From a virus, in the IMG/VR virus record IMGVR_UViG_3300044302_005479, positions 1-41,970 of that record: DNA of 41,970 nucleotides. One strand, given 5' to 3'. Position numbers and translations under genes: made by a program. The stretch's first letter is position 1. Each line of letters begins with the position of its first letter. The notes under the pieces are model-generated. The model worked only from the letters and a program-made list of their open reading frames with translations. It did no database searches and was not told the DNA's origin. Below, one piece after another: positions 22,361 through 31,341 of this stretch.

Positions 22361-22552
22361 ATGACAGTTACTAATGAATCTGGTGGACGCCAGAATGTAT
22401 TCGGCAAAGAGCCTCAAATCGCTGTAATGGAAGGAGAATCCTCCTACATCGAAGCAGCAGAAAAGGCTAATGGCCGTTGGGCAATGATTGGTATTTTTGC
22501 AGCTCTAGGAACCTATGCCTTCACAGGTCAAATTATTCCAGGAATCTGGTAA
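22361..22552 (+). CDS. hli: High-light-inducible protein
   Basis: A 63-aa single-helix chlorophyll-binding protein. EAAEKANGRWAMIGIFAALG (31-50) contains the ExxNGRxAM motif whose Glu, Asn and Arg bind pigment, followed by TYAFTGQIIPG. Hlips sit in thylakoids and protect photosystem II by dissipating excess energy and aiding D1 turnover. Marine cyanophages often carry them beside or together with psbA; here psbA is 14 kb away on the other strand. Confidence 0.95.
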   Translation: MTVTNESGGRQNVFGKEPQIAVMEGESSYIEAAEKANGRWAMIGIFAALGTYAFTGQIIPGIW

Positions 22553-22556
22553 GGGT

Positions 22557-25500
22557 TTATGCTGACTCCAAGGCGGTAACTTTTGCAGATAGTTCTTTAA
22601 TTGCGTTAAGCATGTACCAGAACATCTCATTTGTATCTAAACCTTTAATACCAGTAGATGAGGTTTTTACAAAACCTGATGAAACTGCTTCTGCTTCCTG
22701 TGCAATCAGACCAATTTGTACTCCTGTTTTATTTACAACAGCAGATTTAATTACATCTGTTAATTCAGGATTATCTGTTTTAATTTCATCTTCTGTTTTA
22801 TATTCATAATTTTTTACTTGTAATTGATTTATTATTGATAGTCCAGTATTAAAATCAGTTATATTTTTCTTAATTCTTCTATCAGAAGTTGTTAACCAAG
22901 AAGAGTTATTATCTTGATTATAAGAACCATTAACACCTCCAGCATAGAAAGTTCCTCCTCCTTTACCACCAAGACCTGTTCCAAATACATATTCATCATC
23001 AACACTTGTTGAACTAGAATCAGTAGCTCTTCCTACATAAATACAAGAATTTCCAGTAGCGTGTGTATTTCCAGCATTATCTCCAACATAAACACTATTA
23101 TACCCAGTAGTAACATTATTACCAGCATAAGCACCTACTGATGTATTAGCATAGCCTGTGCTAACCGAAGCCATACAGTCATAACCAACTGCTGTATTAT
23201 CCGATGATGTAGTACTATCACTTAATGCATAATAACCAACAGCTGTATTTGCATTTCCCGTAGTATTAGCGTCTAAAGCACCATAACCTATAGCTACATG
23301 TTTATAGCCTGTTGTGTTATCGTTTAATGCATCCTTACCAATAGCTATATTACTATGTCCTGAAGTAGCTGCTTGCATTGCACCATAACCAACAGCAACA
23401 TTATCATCACCAGTAGCTACACCATATAAAGTATATGATCCAAGACCAATATTACGATTACCAGTAGTTACACCAGCACCTCCATACCTACTTGCGAAAA
23501 GATTATAATCACCAGTAGTAAGATCTCTTCCTGTATTAGCTCCAAGACCAGTATTCATATAACCAGTGGTTACATTCTCTAAAGACAGAGCTCCAAATGC
23601 TGCATTACCGTATCCTGTAGTATTGTCTTGTAATGCACCACTACCAACGGCTGTATTTGATCCTGCTGTAGTATTAGTGGCTAAAGTGTTATAACCAACT
23701 GCAGTATTACTACCTCCAGTAGTATTAGCTCCTAATGAATCCTGACCAATAGCTACATTAGCAGCTGCTGTAGTATTTGCATCTAAAGCTTGATGACCAA
23801 CAGCAACATTACTAGCACCTGTAGTATTAGCGTTTAAAGTTTGAAGACCAAGACCAGTATTATTACCACCTGTAGTAGTAAGTCTTAATGCCTGATAACC
23901 AAAAGCAGTATTATTACCACCTGTAGTAGTTTTTAAAGACTCATAACCTACAGCAGTATTATTATCAGCTGAAACACTTGAAGATAAAGCAAGCCTACCA
24001 ACACCTACATTCTTTTCACCCGTAGTATTAACAGCAAAAGCACTATATCCTACGATAGTGTTTGAACCACCCGTAGTATTCTTCTGTCCAGCAAAAGCAC
24101 CAACAGCAACGTTATTGTCTCCAGTAGTTAAATCTTCTAGAGTTCCTCTACCAACGGCAGTATTGTAATGTCCAGCATCAGTACAAGTTTTTAAAGATTC
24201 ATATCCAATAGCAACATTATCGGTTGCTTCTGTTAAGGCATAACCAGCACTATATCCAATAATAGTATTTCTAGATGCTGATGTACCATTATGCATAGTC
24301 CTATAACCTATGGAAACATTCTGGATTCCGGTATTGATTAACTTCTGAGATTCAAATCCGATAGCAATGGCATAACTTGGATCAGTTGTAGCTGTACTTA
24401 AGGCATGATATCCAATAGCAATGTTGCCGTTTCCATTAGTATTTGACTGCAATGCATGCCTACCTACAGCAACGCTCCAACTACCTGTAGTATTAGCTCC
24501 TAAAGTATTATTACCAAACGCTGCATTATCAGCACCAGTCGTATTGGCATCTAACGAATAAGCACCAAAAGCACTATTACTTGCACCTGTAGTATTAAGT
24601 AATAACGCATAACTGCCTACAGCTGAGTTATAACTTCCTGTCGTATTTGCGGACAAAGATCCATAGCCTAGTCCTGTATTCTGGAAGCCTGTAGTATTAG
24701 CATCTAAGACATAACCTCCAAAAGCAGCGTTATAACTTGCAGTTGTAGATGCCCCAAGAGCTGCAAAACCAACAGCCGTATTTTCAGCTCCAGTTGTATT
24801 TACTTTTAATGCATCTTTACCAATAGCTACATTACTATTACCTGTAGTATTGTCTTCTAAAGATTCATAACCAACCGCTGTATTACCGGTCCCTGTAGTA
24901 GTCAGTTCCATTGACTGATAGCCAATAGCAGTGTTAGCCGCAGCAGTCGTATTAGACTCTAAAGCTTCATAACCAATAGCTACGTTATAAGATCCTGTAC
25001 TGTTAACCTTCAAAGATTCCCAACCTATTGCGACGTTTCTTTCGCCTGTCGTATTTGCAGGTAATGCGTCACTACCTATAGCAGTATTACCATCACCTGA
25101 TGTTATAGCTGTTCCTGCATTGTATCCAAGTAGCGTATTGTTTTCTGCGTCTGTACCAGTAAAGCTATCTCCAGCATTCGTACCAGATACGGTGTTATTC
25201 TGTCCATCTGTAGTAACTAATTTGAGACCAGAAGCAATCATTGCTGCTGTAATAGTTCCAGATCCTGGCGTTGCACTTTGCCAAGAACATGTACCATCTC
25301 CATCTTCTCTTAAAAATTTAGTGCCCCCACTTTCTCCTGTAGACAATACAGCTGTACCTTCCGGTGCATTAGCATCGGAAGCCCACCCTAATGCCCCTGA
25401 GCCATCTGTTTTAAGGACTTGATTAGCCGAGCCATCCGCCGCAGGTAATGTCCAAACTAAGTTGCTACTTACAGTCGATGGTGCTTGTAAACCTACATAA

Positions 25501-25877
25501 TGTGAGCCATCTGAATCTTTAAATCTAACGTCAGCGGGAAAAGCAAAATCCCCACTATTAGCAATCTTAGAAGGTGTAACTGAAGCATCAGCTGGTGAGT
25601 TAATGTCTGAAGTATCACCTTGAATCATCCCCCAGAAACTTAAAGTAGAAGCTGGAGCAGTCGTAAATGTAATTACTGCATCGGCAACCGTAAAGTCAGT
25701 CCCTGGCTTCTGCAAAATACCACCAAGTATGATCCAAAGTTGATTAACACTCGCTGGAGGAGACGATGAACTCGAAACCGTTAAGTTGAAAGCAGTCGTA
25801 CTGCCATTAAAACTACTTGAGATGTCATCAAGAACACGATTCTGACCTCGTACAAGTTGTCTACCGATGTATGCCAT
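22557..25877 (-). CDS. Giant tail-fibre-like protein with YadA-type repeats and S74 chaperone
   Basis: A 1106-aa protein. N-terminus (1-115) looks like a virion attachment domain; a WTLPAADGSAN block follows near 140. Residues about 246-960 are roughly 42 repeats of 17 aa with consensus N[TV]A[IV]GYxALxxNTTGxx, the left-handed beta-roll of YadA/trimeric autotransporter heads. The end (998-1106) is a peptidase S74 intramolecular chaperone (TSDRRIKKNI, GLIAQEAEAV) that trimerises and cuts itself off, and ends in a coil TALESA. It should be a trimeric host-binding fibre. The 51-bp DNA repeats favour recombination and length change. Confidence 0.85.
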   Translation of the reverse strand: MAYIGRQLVRGQNRVLDDISSSFNGSTTAFNLTVSSSSSPPASVNQLWIILGGILQKPGTDFTVADAVITFTTAPASTLSFWGMIQGDTSDINSPADASVTPSKIANSGDFAFPADVRFKDSDGSHYVGLQAPSTVSSNLVWTLPAADGSANQVLKTDGSGALGWASDANAPEGTAVLSTGESGGTKFLREDGDGTCSWQSATPGSGTITAAMIASGLKLVTTDGQNNTVSGTNAGDSFTGTDAENNTLLGYNAGTAITSGDGNTAIGSDALPANTTGERNVAIGWESLKVNSTGSYNVAIGYEALESNTTAAANTAIGYQSMELTTTGTGNTAVGYESLEDNTTGNSNVAIGKDALKVNTTGAENTAVGFAALGASTTASYNAAFGGYVLDANTTGFQNTGLGYGSLSANTTGSYNSAVGSYALLLNTTGASNSAFGAYSLDANTTGADNAAFGNNTLGANTTGSWSVAVGRHALQSNTNGNGNIAIGYHALSTATTDPSYAIAIGFESQKLINTGIQNVSIGYRTMHNGTSASRNTIIGYSAGYALTEATDNVAIGYESLKTCTDAGHYNTAVGRGTLEDLTTGDNNVAVGAFAGQKNTTGGSNTIVGYSAFAVNTTGEKNVGVGRLALSSSVSADNNTAVGYESLKTTTGGNNTAFGYQALRLTTTGGNNTGLGLQTLNANTTGASNVAVGHQALDANTTAAANVAIGQDSLGANTTGGSNTAVGYNTLATNTTAGSNTAVGSGALQDNTTGYGNAAFGALSLENVTTGYMNTGLGANTGRDLTTGDYNLFASRYGGAGVTTGNRNIGLGSYTLYGVATGDDNVAVGYGAMQAATSGHSNIAIGKDALNDNTTGYKHVAIGYGALDANTTGNANTAVGYYALSDSTTSSDNTAVGYDCMASVSTGYANTSVGAYAGNNVTTGYNSVYVGDNAGNTHATGNSCIYVGRATDSSSTSVDDEYVFGTGLGGKGGGTFYAGGVNGSYNQDNNSSWLTTSDRRIKKNITDFNTGLSIINQLQVKNYEYKTEDEIKTDNPELTDVIKSAVVNKTGVQIGLIAQEAEAVSSGFVKTSSTGIKGLDTNEMFWYMLNAIKELSAKVTALESA

Positions 25878-25952
25878 TTAGATATCAAACAAAGATGATA
25901 CTTACCCTTTGCAGAGCTTTCTATTCATTGTAAGATCACTAACCCGTCAACT

Positions 25953-28421
25953 TTATGCGCTTTCTAACGCAGCTACTTTTGTTTCTAAAGTTTTTATCTG
26001 ATCACTTTGACGTTTGAGTAAATTAACAAAGTGTGGTACAAATCTGTCATAAGCAACGTTGTCTGGTTCAGGTTCAGATAAAGGAGTCCTTATTGTTTTT
26101 GTTTGATCGTTTGGATCTGTAGCATAATTAGCAACTTTCCAAGTAACTAATCTTGGATCAATAGCAGCAACTTCTTCTGCAATAAAACCCCAATAGCCCC
26201 AATTATCACCTTGATCTTCTGGGATATTAACTGTAGTCTCATCTTGTTGATACCAAGTAGGACGCATCGTTAATATTTTATCTGCATAGCTATCTTGAAT
26301 AGTTTCTATGTTCTTCTTATATTTACCAGAGGAACTAGCACGACCCATTGAGTCGTTTGAAAAGACAAATATGTTTGCAGACAAGCCAGCATTTGTATTG
26401 GTGTCGTAAAGAGATCCATACCAAACTCCACTTTCTGTAAATTTAAGTCTTCGTGATGGTGATGTACCAGAGTTAGGTCTAGTGTAAAAATGTATTTGTC
26501 CATCGTCTTTATTTGTTGTATCATTTCCAGCGGTTAAGTATATTGAACAAACGTCATTACCATTCCATCTTCCAGCAATAATTCCACAAGCATTCTCTGC
26601 TGAACTTCTATCACCATCTAATGTTAATTGACTATATGTATCAGCATCGGCAACAATCTTTATACCAGTGGCACCACCATCAGCAGTACCTTTTAAGTTA
26701 AGTAAAACAGAAGGAGATGTTTCGCCTATACCAACTCGGCCACTCGAATTGATGGTAAGGCTTTGTGCTCCATTATTAATGAACTCCATATTATTGGTAC
26801 TATGATTCACTTGGATATAAGCAGGAGCCCATGAATCAGAATCACCAAAAACTATTCCACCAGTACCAGTATTGTTATTGACATTTACACTCAACCAACT
26901 ATTTGCACTGGAAGTATTTTTAAATGCTGCAACTTGCCCTGAATTACCTCTTGATGTTTCACCTACACCCATCCACCCAGTCCAATCTATACGCATCCTT
27001 TCACTAGGGGTTGATCCACCATCAGCAGTCGTCTCAAATACGAGCCTACCTGGCATATCAGAAGATCCAGGCGTTCCATCGACAACTCCCATTATTCTTG
27101 CTGTTGGTCTATAAGCAGAACCGTCGTATCCATTCCAAGCTATAGATCCACAAACATCACCACTTTGAACAACGCTTGAACCACGAATTTTTGCCAGTGT
27201 TATGGCATGGCTATTTGCATTTGATTCATCATTGATAAAAGATGCAGATGCTTCTTGATAATCACCTGTAAGCTGTAAGTTACCTTGTCCATAACCCCAC
27301 ATCGTATTAGAAGCAGTGTTATTAATTAATAGTCTTCCACTCGTATCGACGCGGAGTCTTTCTGTATTATTTGTTCTAACTACTAATGGATGATTAGAAG
27401 TAGTTCCTGCATATCCAACAGAACCACCACTTTGAATATGAACAGAACTACCACCTGATTCAACAGTTTCCCATTTAGCACTACTACCAGTAGCTATAGC
27501 TTGTCCTGTTACTGATATTCCGGCTGAACTTGTCTCCATTTTATTTGAATTATCATATCGAAGCTCAACATTTCCATCTTCTCTACAAACAATATTGGAT
27601 TCCCAAGAACCACTGGCATAGTTTTGAATAGATAAAGCAGTACCACCACCATCAGATCTTATCCTCCAATAATCAGCATTATCATCACCATCATCAGAAG
27701 CGAATCTTATAAGAGCTGCTCCATCTTGATTAGTTGATATAATCTTCAATTCTGCATCATTGGACGCACTTGTAATATTTACGCCGTTGACCTGTGTTTC
27801 TAATTTCTTTAAGCCATTATGGTATAATTCAACGGCTCCGTCTTCTACAAATTTAGCTAATTGTTCGTTATTAGCTGCATTTATAATATCCAGATGATTA
27901 GTTTGTATTCTTAATGCTCCAGTACCAGAATCTTTTAGGTACGAGTTAGATCCATCATGATAAACAGATAGATCAGCTCCAGTTCCGAAAGTAGCCTTTG
28001 CATTATCAGCAAATTCAAGAGCATTATCTGACTTATCCCAAACAACGTTATAACTCGCACCAGTAAATGTTACGTCTCCATTAAAAGCTGAAGCACCTGT
28101 CACAGATAGAGGATTACTTGGCGAGCTATCTCCTATACCTACATTGCCTCCTGTGAAATAAATATCGCTACTACTTGTCGTCCATTGCCCAGCTGGATCA
28201 GCAATCCAACTCAAAGTTCCACTACCATCCGTAGCTAATACGTAATTTGCACTGCCATCTGCTGCAGGTAAAGTCCAAGTAACATTACTCGAAACTGTAG
28301 CTGGAGCCTTGAAAGCTACGTAATGACTTGAATCAGTATCAGCGAAACGTAAAGAGTTTCGTGCATCTAGCTGAACATTATCCTTGATATTGTCAAGTAA
28401 TTGTGCTTTTGTTTGTGACAT
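25953..28421 (-). CDS. Tail-fibre-like protein with S74 chaperone
   Basis: An 822-aa protein. The N-terminal block DSSHYVAFKAPATVSSNVTW followed by TLPAADGSAN is shared with the preceding fibre; the middle is Ser/Asn/Gly-rich beta sequence with repeated units (NVGIGDSSP, RVGIGETSPS, LTINSSGR). The C-terminus from about 697 (SSSGKYKKNIETI; GFIAEEVAAIDP) is an S74 self-cleaving chaperone, ending KVAALESA. Host-recognition fibre likely. It lies directly upstream in the same transcript of the giant fibre. Confidence 0.8.
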   Translation of the reverse strand: MSQTKAQLLDNIKDNVQLDARNSLRFADTDSSHYVAFKAPATVSSNVTWTLPAADGSANYVLATDGSGTLSWIADPAGQWTTSSSDIYFTGGNVGIGDSSPSNPLSVTGASAFNGDVTFTGASYNVVWDKSDNALEFADNAKATFGTGADLSVYHDGSNSYLKDSGTGALRIQTNHLDIINAANNEQLAKFVEDGAVELYHNGLKKLETQVNGVNITSASNDAELKIISTNQDGAALIRFASDDGDDNADYWRIRSDGGGTALSIQNYASGSWESNIVCREDGNVELRYDNSNKMETSSAGISVTGQAIATGSSAKWETVESGGSSVHIQSGGSVGYAGTTSNHPLVVRTNNTERLRVDTSGRLLINNTASNTMWGYGQGNLQLTGDYQEASASFINDESNANSHAITLAKIRGSSVVQSGDVCGSIAWNGYDGSAYRPTARIMGVVDGTPGSSDMPGRLVFETTADGGSTPSERMRIDWTGWMGVGETSRGNSGQVAAFKNTSSANSWLSVNVNNNTGTGGIVFGDSDSWAPAYIQVNHSTNNMEFINNGAQSLTINSSGRVGIGETSPSVLLNLKGTADGGATGIKIVADADTYSQLTLDGDRSSAENACGIIAGRWNGNDVCSIYLTAGNDTTNKDDGQIHFYTRPNSGTSPSRRLKFTESGVWYGSLYDTNTNAGLSANIFVFSNDSMGRASSSGKYKKNIETIQDSYADKILTMRPTWYQQDETTVNIPEDQGDNWGYWGFIAEEVAAIDPRLVTWKVANYATDPNDQTKTIRTPLSEPEPDNVAYDRFVPHFVNLLKRQSDQIKTLETKVAALESA

Positions 28422-28459
28422 CTACCAGCCTAATCTTTAGTCTATATATCTAATTTTAC
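28422..28459 (-). promoter_or_regulatory. GTAAAATTA element before fibre gene
   Basis: On the minus strand GTAAAATTAGATATATAG begins 38 bases before the ATG of the 822-aa fibre. The same core precedes four other minus-strand genes. Confidence 0.45.
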
Positions 28460-28477
28460 GCTTAGAAAACCTACTAC

Positions 28478-28705
28478 TTACCCTAACAAACTAGGAGTAA
28501 CTCCAAATTCCTCATATCCATATGGTGCTATGTCGGATCCATCAGTAGCTTCACCCCTCGAATACATACCTCCAGTAGGAATATCTGTACCAGATTGACT
28601 ATATGAAGATGAACCACTTCTATACGACTTCCATTTAGATGCCTTATCTTTGGCTTCATCCCAACCTCCATTAGCCATTACTGCTGGGAAATCATTATCG
28701 CCCAT
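28478..28705 (-). CDS. Small Gly/Ser-rich protein
   Basis: A 75-aa hydrophilic protein (SYRSGSSSYSQSGTDIPTGG; GSDIAPYGYEEFGVTPSLLG). Overlaps the upstream gene by one base. Probable virion or fibre accessory protein by location; family not recognised. Confidence 0.5.
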   Translation of the reverse strand: MGDNDFPAVMANGGWDEAKDKASKWKSYRSGSSSYSQSGTDIPTGGMYSRGEATDGSDIAPYGYEEFGVTPSLLG

Positions 28706-28929
28706 TATCCAAATAAACCTCCAAGTACTCCCCTAGAACCAAACTTAGATCCAAAATTACCAGCGAATCCTCCAACTGGATTATCTAAATTAGATCCTAT
28801 AAAACCTTTAGTAGAGTCATATTTCATAGGTTCATATAAACCTGCAGCTCCTAAGAGACCGCCACCATAAGGAGTATTAGCTGAAGCGCCATATAAACCC
28901 CCTTTCAAAAAATCACCTGCAAATCTCAT
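28705..28929 (-). CDS. Small Gly-rich protein
   Basis: A 74-aa protein with about a quarter Gly (GGLYGASANTPYGGGLLGAA; FGSKFGSRGVLGGLFG). Weakly hydrophobic, no clear membrane helix. Between two similar small genes upstream of the tail fibres. Function unknown. Confidence 0.5.
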   Translation of the reverse strand: MRFAGDFLKGGLYGASANTPYGGGLLGAAGLYEPMKYDSTKGFIGSNLDNPVGGFAGNFGSKFGSRGVLGGLFG

Positions 28930-28931
28930 GA

Positions 28932-29153
28932 CTAACCTAACCGACTAAGAAAATGATCAACCCTATCGCCTATCCCTTGGGAAGCAGCATTCATAGGATT
29001 AGTTTTTGCAGCTGCTGCCTTATTTGCATCCGCATAAGGTGCACTAACTGCTTGCCCCTGAGTTGCATATCCACCAGGTAACTTCGATTGGCGCCGAGGA
29101 TCACCAATATCAGTCATGTCAAAACCAGATGGATCAAATCCTGCGCCGTTCAT
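28932..29153 (-). CDS. Small protein ending in VDHFLSRLG motif
   Basis: A 73-aa protein. The C-terminus IGDRVDHFLSRLG repeats a motif found twice in the next upstream protein (VGEKVDDFLSEKD and VADKVDEFLETV). A shared short helix suggests a common binding partner, perhaps in the virion. A GTAAATAG-type element lies 41 bases upstream. Confidence 0.5.
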   Translation of the reverse strand: MNGAGFDPSGFDMTDIGDPRRQSKLPGGYATQGQAVSAPYADANKAAAAKTNPMNAASQGIGDRVDHFLSRLG

Positions 29154-29195
29154 TACTTTATTAACTATGTTCCTTAATTATAAAGCTATTTACTG

Positions 29196-30182
29196 CTACT
29201 TAATATTAGGTAAAAAATTATCTGACATTATTTTTTCAAGTCTTCTCTTCTTTTCCTCCTCAATTATTTGTTGCGCTGTCTTCTTAACTGGTTCTTCAGT
29301 GGTCGGCGTATTTCCTCCTAATTGAATCTCAATTGGATTAGTAGCTTCTGTAGACGATTCATTATCTCCTCCAAACTGAACCTCAATTGGGTTAGTAGGA
29401 GCTGGTACTGTCTCTAAAAACTCATCAACCTTATCCGCTACAGAAGGATTCCAAGGTTTAACGCTACCCGTGTGGCGGAAGCGGAAAGATTTATTAGTTC
29501 TCATCTTCCTTGCTGTCTGGGAATTTGGATACATCGCAGCAAATTCTCCAAGAGTTCCAGCATTTCTATGTTTTATAAAATCTCTATGCATGAGCTGCTG
29601 GTTCCATCTGGCATCAGGATCGATACCTGCCTGAGCTGCAGGACTATTTGCAGTCTTAGCAAGCCAAGCATCCTTCTCTGATAAAAAGTCATCAACTTTC
29701 TCTCCGACAGGCTTATCAGATTCAACTACGACTGGAGTCTCTTCATCTTGAACACCTGCTTCAATTCCTTTACCAATAATCTCACCTACAGCAGCAGATC
29801 TCTTACCTTTTTCAAAAGGATCATCTGGCTTTCTAGGTGGTGGAGTAATTCCAATATTTCCTAAATCCGTCTCTACTGATGGAACTGTAGCCACTACAGG
29901 AGTATCATCAATTGGTACAGTCGTTGTAGTAGGAGGCTGAGCAATAACTACTCCATTAGTATCAGTAACAGTTCCATCTCTCCACTGGATATTTGTATCT
30001 GCCCTATTCCCAGTAAACGAAGGTATCATGCCACCCAAAGTAGCAATACGCTCAAGTTGTCTATCAATTTTATCCTTATTTGTTAAATAAGTACCTCCTA
30101 AACCTACGGCAGTCATTGCCAAAGGTGCCCAAGCAGGCATGGTAACAACAGGAAGAGCTAAAGCTGGTGCGACTGCAAACAT
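29196..30182 (-). CDS. Pro/Thr-rich protein with repeated KVDxFL helices
   Basis: A 328-aa protein. A hydrophobic N-terminus (AVAPALALPVVTMPAWAPLA) may be a signal or anchor. Then low-complexity Pro/Thr/Val sequence, two KVD[DE]FL helices (VGEKVDDFLSEKD about 163-175; VADKVDEFLETV about 247-258) and a repeated NPIE[VI]Q[FL]GG unit near 266-290, then a charged C-terminal helix (AQQIIEEEKKRRLEKI). No family recognised; context suggests virion protein. Confidence 0.55.
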   Translation of the reverse strand: MFAVAPALALPVVTMPAWAPLAMTAVGLGGTYLTNKDKIDRQLERIATLGGMIPSFTGNRADTNIQWRDGTVTDTNGVVIAQPPTTTTVPIDDTPVVATVPSVETDLGNIGITPPPRKPDDPFEKGKRSAAVGEIIGKGIEAGVQDEETPVVVESDKPVGEKVDDFLSEKDAWLAKTANSPAAQAGIDPDARWNQQLMHRDFIKHRNAGTLGEFAAMYPNSQTARKMRTNKSFRFRHTGSVKPWNPSVADKVDEFLETVPAPTNPIEVQFGGDNESSTEATNPIEIQLGGNTPTTEEPVKKTAQQIIEEEKKRRLEKIMSDNFLPNIK

Positions 30183-30186
30183 TTTT

Positions 30187-30717
30187 CTACCACCCCTGCA
30201 ATCTATATTTAGCTACATTTGCCACTGTTCCTGGCAACTCACTAATAGGACCAAGGTCTGGTCTGTTGAGCCTCTCTTGTCTCTCTTCCTCTGCACTACG
30301 CCGACGCACGTCATTTATATTTTGCAATACATTAAGACCCTTTCCAGCTAAATATCCTCCTAAAGCTCCTTTAATACCACCTTTCCACTTATTATCTGAT
30401 CCAATAGCACCCGCACCACCACCGAGAATAGCTCCTAAAAGACCAGGATTTTTCTCTATCCACTTTTGTAAATGATCAAAACCCTTCTGAAACTTATTTC
30501 CTGGTGTTGCTACTGAACCCTCTTCAGGAGCAGGTGTCTCGGTAGGAGGAATCTGTACTTCTGGATTGGGTAAAGGCATAGTGTCTAGCTGACCTCCGCC
30601 GCCTGGTGGTACAGTTCCTATAGGTGGAAAACCTTCTATAGGTCCATCTACGTCAGGCCATCCGCCTCCTCTAGGAAAAGGTCTTCTTTCTGTAGAAGGC
30701 ATATATTGAATGCTCAT
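30187..30717 (-). CDS. Pro-rich glycine-zipper protein
   Basis: A 176-aa protein. Residues 1-70 are Pro/Gly-rich and disordered; about 88-130 holds a glycine zipper (GLLGAILGGGAGAIGSDNKW, then GGIKGALGGYLAGK) likely to insert in membranes; the C-terminus is basic (DVRRRSAEEERQERLNRP). The KGGIxGALGG block matches the protein at 6748-7035. Possibly an internal virion protein acting on the host membrane at infection. First gene of the minus-strand fibre cluster. Confidence 0.55.
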   Translation of the reverse strand: MSIQYMPSTERRPFPRGGGWPDVDGPIEGFPPIGTVPPGGGGQLDTMPLPNPEVQIPPTETPAPEEGSVATPGNKFQKGFDHLQKWIEKNPGLLGAILGGGAGAIGSDNKWKGGIKGALGGYLAGKGLNVLQNINDVRRRSAEEERQERLNRPDLGPISELPGTVANVAKYRLQGW

Positions 30718-30729
30718 ATCAGCAATCTC

Positions 30730-30758
30730 TTTAAAATTTCATTAGGGCTTCTTATAAT
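30730..30758 (+). promoter_or_regulatory. Putative promoter, TTTAAA-17-TATAAT
   Basis: Perfect TATAAT at 30753-30758 with TTTAAA 17 bp upstream, 27 bases before the ATG at 30785. It lies in the gap between divergent genes. Sigma-70-type. Confidence 0.5.
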
Positions 30759-30784
30759 AATATCATCGGGAAATAGTAGATAAG

Positions 30785-30973
30785 ATGACAATCTTACCGC
30801 ACGGAACAACAATAGAAGTCTTTGAAAATAGAGGACATAAACAACATTTAGTTTGCTCTAACGGAGGTGGAATGTGCCGCTATGCAAAAACCGAAGATGA
30901 AGCCACCAGATTTGCTGATACCTTTGAAGAATTCTCAAAACATGTTGAGGTTAGGTTACGGAGTGCAATATAG
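30785..30973 (+). CDS. Hypothetical protein
   Basis: A 62-aa alpha/beta protein (HGTTIEVFENRGHKQHLVCS; EATRFADTFEEFSKHVEVRL). Its 3' end contains the first copy of the inverted motif described downstream. Family not recognised. Confidence 0.5.
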   Translation: MTILPHGTTIEVFENRGHKQHLVCSNGGGMCRYAKTEDEATRFADTFEEFSKHVEVRLRSAI

Positions 30974-31226
30974 ATTCCATCAAAAATTTAACAGTCAAAC
31001 ACCTAACCCAAAGTACAGATATTTAAAAAGAACCTAAAAATAAACCAAAAACAAGGTTGGGGAAGTCGACTAATCATATCCAATTTCTCTGAAAACTCTT
31101 CCACCGCGTGTAATTTGATATCAACACCCAAGTTTTAAAAAATAAGGGGGGTTTTACTTAAGTACGTATATGTTGTGGTTAGGTATAAGAGTGTATATAT
31201 AAATATTGACAGTCATGTACCTAACC
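30949..31226. repeat. Four-copy motif GGTTAGGTnnnnGA[GC]TG[TC] as two inverted pairs
   Basis: Copies: 30949-30966 (+), 30991-31008 (-), 31177-31194 (+), 31209-31226 (-). All share GGTTAGGT, 4 free bases and GASTG. The two pairs point toward each other; the second spans only AT-rich DNA (TATATAAATATTG). A TTGACA -35 box at 31206-31211 lies inside copy 4. Looks like an operator or origin array before the HNH/HTH gene. Confidence 0.65.
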
Positions 31227-31341
31227 TCACTATCCTTAGAAGTAAATAATATAGGGGTAAAAATTTTCTATTTGACTGTTGAATGATTTCTTTGTCTCTG
31301 ACAGGCTTTTATGCTAGTCTCTATTTCCCACCCTACTCAAC
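30974..31341. promoter_or_regulatory. 368-bp gene-free regulatory region
   Basis: No gene or RNA fold of note. It holds three of the four inverted motif copies, a G-run at 31145-31151, an AT-rich TATAAATA (31198-31205), TTGACA (31206-31211) with weak -10 matches, and TTTGACTGT (31271-31279) that matches the right half of the motif. I see no coding frame of significance. Likely control region of the gene at 31342. Confidence 0.55.

Noticed and set aside
22990-25141. Regular 51-bp repeats resembling an array
   Set aside because: No invariant repeat and spacer units; the period is a multiple of three and the frame is open throughout, so it is a protein repeat and not a CRISPR array.
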